64,000 nucleotides of DNA. Source: Pedobacter deserti. Its GTDB lineage: Bacteria; Bacteroidota; Bacteroidia; Sphingobacteriales; Sphingobacteriaceae. Of the stretch, positions 61,517 through 64,000 are shown one piece after another. Each line of letters opens with the position of its first letter. Position 1 is the stretch's first letter. Below the pieces are notes generated by a model that worked only from the letters and a program-made list of their open reading frames with translations, was not told where the DNA came from and made no database searches. Location of the stretch: assembly GCF_024436415.1 (NCBI RefSeq), contig NZ_JAFMZQ010000001.1, positions 930,001 to 994,000 of the forward strand, in the 5' to 3' direction. A program made the translations under genes and the position numbers.

Positions 61517-62983
61517 GTGAGCTCTGTCTCTTTTTTATGGTCTTCTGCAAGTTCCCTGCCTCAGGCGAGTAGGTTAGATCATTTGAGTTTCAGCTCTTCC
61601 ATAGCTGACAAGTATACTTTTATCTACAAGCTTATCGGCGTAGTGCTGGACTTGTTGCTTCTTAACGCTTCTGCATACTTGGTATACGCTCTATTGCATC
61701 CCGAAAATGACAAACAGCTAAATACCATAAATGTGGTTGTAATAAACCTTTTGTGGTTGTATCTGACCAGGGTTATGGGGCTTTATCGACATGCTGTAGC
61801 CAAGGAAGCTATTCCAACTCTTAAACAAGCGATCTTATCCTTGTTCCTGTTCGGCCTTGCTGTGAGTTGCCTTTCGTTTTATGTTAGTGAGTTTGATCTG
61901 GAACGTCGGGAGATTGTTTATGCTGCCTTGATTTTTGCACCTTCTGTGATCGTTGGAAAAATTGCTTTTCTTCTTTTCAGAAGGACGCACAGGGAGACGT
62001 TGGTTGAATATGCCAAAGTGGTTATTGTTGGCGCCGGCCCGGTGGGGGTTGAGCTGGAAAAGGTGATGGAAATTCGCAAGAATCTTGGTTTAAAGGTTGT
62101 CGGTTTTTTCGATGACAAGCCCAATTTACAGGCGGCCAACGTCCGGATTTTGGGCCGGGTTTGTGACTGCATTTCTTATGCAAAAGAAAACGGCATTAAG
62201 GAAATTTATTGCGCCCTGCCTGATCGGGCACAAAAAAAAATAAAGGAACTCATGTTGGCTGCCGACAGGGAGATGATCCGGTTCAGGCTGGTGCCTGACG
62301 TCAAGGATCATTTTCATAAAAATGTGAACGTTCGTATGCTGGGACATTTCCCGGTCATCAGTCCGCGGCAGGAGCCGTTGGAATTGGTGCAAAACAAGAT
62401 TGCGAAACGTGCATTTGATATTGTGTTTTCGTCTATTGTTATCCTGTCAATACTTAGCTGGGCAATTCCTTTGCTGGCTTTGCTAATCAGGCTCGACTCT
62501 CGGGGGCCGATTTTCTTTAAGCAGTTGCGTTCAGGGAAAGGCAATTTGCCATTTTATTGTTTGAAGTTCCGGAGCATGCGCGTCAATGATGACAGTGACA
62601 GCCGCCAGGCGATAAAAGGCGACCACAGGATTACACGTTTGGGATCCTTCCTGCGCAGGACGAGTTTAGACGAACTGCCACAGTTTTTTAATGTGTTTGT
62701 CGGCCATATGTCTGTAGTTGGTCCTAGGCCGCATATGCTTCAGCATACAGATGCCTACTCAGAGATGATAGATCGTTTCATGGTAAGGCATTTCATTATG
62801 CCGGGTATTACAGGCTGGGCGCAAGTTACGGGATTCCGGGGCGAAACCTCAGAAGAGGGATCTATGGAAGGCCGTGTTTCTGCTGATATATGGTATTTAG
62901 AGAATTGGTCTATGTTTTTAGACCTGAAAATTGCTTTTTTGACGCTTTGGCAGGTCTTTGCTGGTCATAAGAATGCATATTAG
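61517..62983 (+). CDS. Undecaprenyl-phosphate sugar phosphotransferase (WcaJ-like), copy 2
   Basis: The frame opens with GTG at 61517 and has no ATG that would keep the first membrane segment, so GTG is taken as start (488 residues). Domain order is the same as in copy 1: four membrane segments, VVIVGAGPVGVELEKV, KRAFDIVFSSIVILS, FKQLRSGKGNLPFYCLKFRSM, TSLDELPQFFNV and PGITGWAQVTGFRGE. All core motifs are kept, so both copies are likely active. It lies 85 bp after copy 1 on the same strand. Confidence 0.92.
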   Translation: MSSVSFLWSSASSLPQASRLDHLSFSSSIADKYTFIYKLIGVVLDLLLLNASAYLVYALLHPENDKQLNTINVVVINLLWLYLTRVMGLYRHAVAKEAIPTLKQAILSLFLFGLAVSCLSFYVSEFDLERREIVYAALIFAPSVIVGKIAFLLFRRTHRETLVEYAKVVIVGAGPVGVELEKVMEIRKNLGLKVVGFFDDKPNLQAANVRILGRVCDCISYAKENGIKEIYCALPDRAQKKIKELMLAADREMIRFRLVPDVKDHFHKNVNVRMLGHFPVISPRQEPLELVQNKIAKRAFDIVFSSIVILSILSWAIPLLALLIRLDSRGPIFFKQLRSGKGNLPFYCLKFRSMRVNDDSDSRQAIKGDHRITRLGSFLRRTSLDELPQFFNVFVGHMSVVGPRPHMLQHTDAYSEMIDRFMVRHFIMPGITGWAQVTGFRGETSEEGSMEGRVSADIWYLENWSMFLDLKIAFLTLWQVFAGHKNAY

Positions 62984-63156
62984 TGGGTGTATGTCAAAAA
63001 TGTAATGTTTTTATATGAAAAATTAAAAAAAAATTAACATAACTAACGATATAATGCGGTGATAATGACTATATTAGCCCGTGATTTGTGATAAAGTGTG
63101 AATTATACAATAAGTAACCATTAAAAATTAACAAGATACCCCCATAAAATTAGCTT

Positions 63157-63876
63157 ATGAAAGTAAAACTTACGAATTTATGTTTAGGCTTGCTATTACT
63201 GACAGGTTTCGGTGTGCAGGCACAGGAAAGCAGCGAACAGGATATGCGTACGCCGGTTGATAGCGCTGCACGGAGTAAATATTACATCAGCGCACACATT
63301 GCCACTCAGGGTGTTGGTCTGGAATTGAAATACGCTCCTACGCCAGCTTTTGCAGTACGTGGCGGCGCGAGTATTTTGCCTGTCAAGGGAGATTTTGTTT
63401 ACAGTGTAGGTACACAACCCACGAGTGTTGATTTTGACGTTGATTTTGGCAATGCGCATGTCATGTTTGACTGGCATCCTTTCCTTGCTGAAACAAGCCT
63501 TTCACGCAAGATCGTGGTTACTGCAGGTGCCGGGTATTTCTGGAAAGCTGAAGGTGATGCGGTAGTTAGCTATAAAGGTACGTACAAGTATGGCGACATC
63601 CTGATCCCGAGCGATGATCTTGGTCAGCTGACAGGAACTGTAGAATGGAACAATGTTGCCCCTTACTTAGGATTTGGTTTTGACCATGTTTTCCCAAGAA
63701 ACAAGTTTAACGTTGGTTTTGCTATCGGTACATATTACTTGGGTAAGCCTGACGTAACGCTTACAGGAAGCAAAATGCTTGCTTATAACAGCGAAAACGA
63801 AGCGCAGTTCCGTGAGAACATGTCGCACTACAGATTTATGCCGGTGCTGCAGATCAATTTTAATTTTGCCCTTTAA
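63157..63876 (+). CDS. Outer-membrane beta-barrel protein (paralogue B)
   Basis: The 239-residue protein has a signal peptide (MKVKLTNLCLGLLLLTGFG, cleavage after VQA) and small-barrel strands. These include IATQGVGLELKYAPTPAFAV, VVTAGAGYFWKAEG and VAPYLGFGFDHVFPRNKFNV, ending in MPVLQINFNFAL. It matches paralogue A at 56022-56723 in order, spacing and ending. A lipoprotein gene follows 12 bp later, as in pair A. Function unknown. Confidence 0.85.
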   Translation: MKVKLTNLCLGLLLLTGFGVQAQESSEQDMRTPVDSAARSKYYISAHIATQGVGLELKYAPTPAFAVRGGASILPVKGDFVYSVGTQPTSVDFDVDFGNAHVMFDWHPFLAETSLSRKIVVTAGAGYFWKAEGDAVVSYKGTYKYGDILIPSDDLGQLTGTVEWNNVAPYLGFGFDHVFPRNKFNVGFAIGTYYLGKPDVTLTGSKMLAYNSENEAQFRENMSHYRFMPVLQINFNFAL

Positions 63877-63888
63877 TACATTTACAAT

Positions 63889-64000
63889 ATGAAAAACCTT
63901 ACAAAAATTTTAACCTTTCTTCTCGCTGCGGTTTGCCTCTTTAACAGTTGCAAAAACCCCGCTAGTGAGATGAACATTATATTTGATGCGGATGTGATCA
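63889..64000 (+). CDS. Lipoprotein paralogous to the 56730 gene, 3' end outside window
   Basis: The visible 37 residues are a lipoprotein signal (MKNLTKILTFLLAAVCLFNSC) followed by KNPASEMNIIFDADVI. The first residues after the Cys (KNP) and the I-N/I-I strand match the lipoprotein of pair A (CKNPGEGVTININT). The gene runs off the window. Confidence 0.8.
   Translation, partial: MKNLTKILTFLLAAVCLFNSCKNPASEMNIIFDADVI

Overview
The window looks like a chromosome segment of a Bacteroidota member, most likely a Sphingobacteriaceae/Pedobacter-like organism. The evidence is: Bacteroidota-type -7 boxes (TAnnTTTG) in front of many genes, few Shine-Dalgarno sequences, two DUF6266 proteins, DUF4143 ATPases, a Wzc kinase with a Tyr-Gly tail, and an animal-type UDP-glucose dehydrogenase. 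Genus assignment is inference. No rRNA, tRNA, CRISPR array, integrase or transposase was seen.

Layout. (1) 1-5.6 kb: a PAS histidine kinase (cut by the window edge) with its response regulator, an EamA exporter, a GH130-type lipoprotein, a GAF-PAS protein with a histidine phospho-acceptor helix but no ATPase domain, and an Rpn-family nuclease. (2) 5.7-10.8 kb: a minus-strand island of two DUF6266 proteins followed, behind a strong intrinsic terminator, by three overlapping genes that look like holin, CHAP endolysin and unimolecular spanin, with no phage structural genes. Reading away from it are a MocR-like regulator that has lost its PLP lysine, a small HTH protein and a decayed Rpn copy. 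(3) 11.2-13.7 kb: an exported coiled-coil protein and a metzincin lipoprotease. (4) 13.9-42.8 kb: an A+T-rich Wzx/Wzy capsule or exopolysaccharide locus. It has a CpsB phosphatase, Wza, Wzc, a probable CMP-ulosonate module (aldolase fusion, cytidylyltransferase, HAD phosphatase), Wzx, a sialyltransferase-fold transferase, a GT14-like transferase, Wzy, several GT4/GT2 transferases, acyltransferases, WcaF/WcaI-like proteins and Wzi. A minus-strand GDP-fucose set with cmk follows, then ugd and a three-gene modification cassette. (5) 42.8-46.6 kb: a leftover 3' end of a second ugd, a terminator, and rfbBCAD for dTDP-rhamnose. RfbD carries an in-frame insertion derived from a dispersed repeat. (6) 46.6-49.4 kb: two convergent AAA_14/DUF4143 ATPases, each preceded by direct repeats with the same 32-bp period, and a thioredoxin-like pseudogene. 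(7) 49.4-55.8 kb: assimilatory nitrite reduction (cobA for siroheme, nirB, nirD, nirC) with an Fnr-type palindrome before nirB, and an adjacent LuxR-type/Crp-Fnr regulator pair. (8) 56-64 kb: two paralogous outer-membrane-barrel plus lipoprotein pairs on either side of a sugar nucleotidyltransferase, a zinc-ribbon protein and two polyprenyl-phosphate sugar transferases that could start the polysaccharide made by region 4.

Together the polysaccharide genes predict a repeat unit begun by one of the 60-63 kb transferases. It would draw on GDP-mannose/fucose, UDP-glucuronate, dTDP-rhamnose and a CMP-ulosonic acid, be decorated by acyl groups, flipped by Wzx, polymerised by Wzy under Wzc/CpsB control, exported by Wza and held by Wzi. 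The least familiar items are the orphan lysis-like cassette with its terminator and degenerate MocR neighbour, the aldolase-based CMP-ulosonate module, and the shared 32-bp repeat architecture of the two ATPase promoters.
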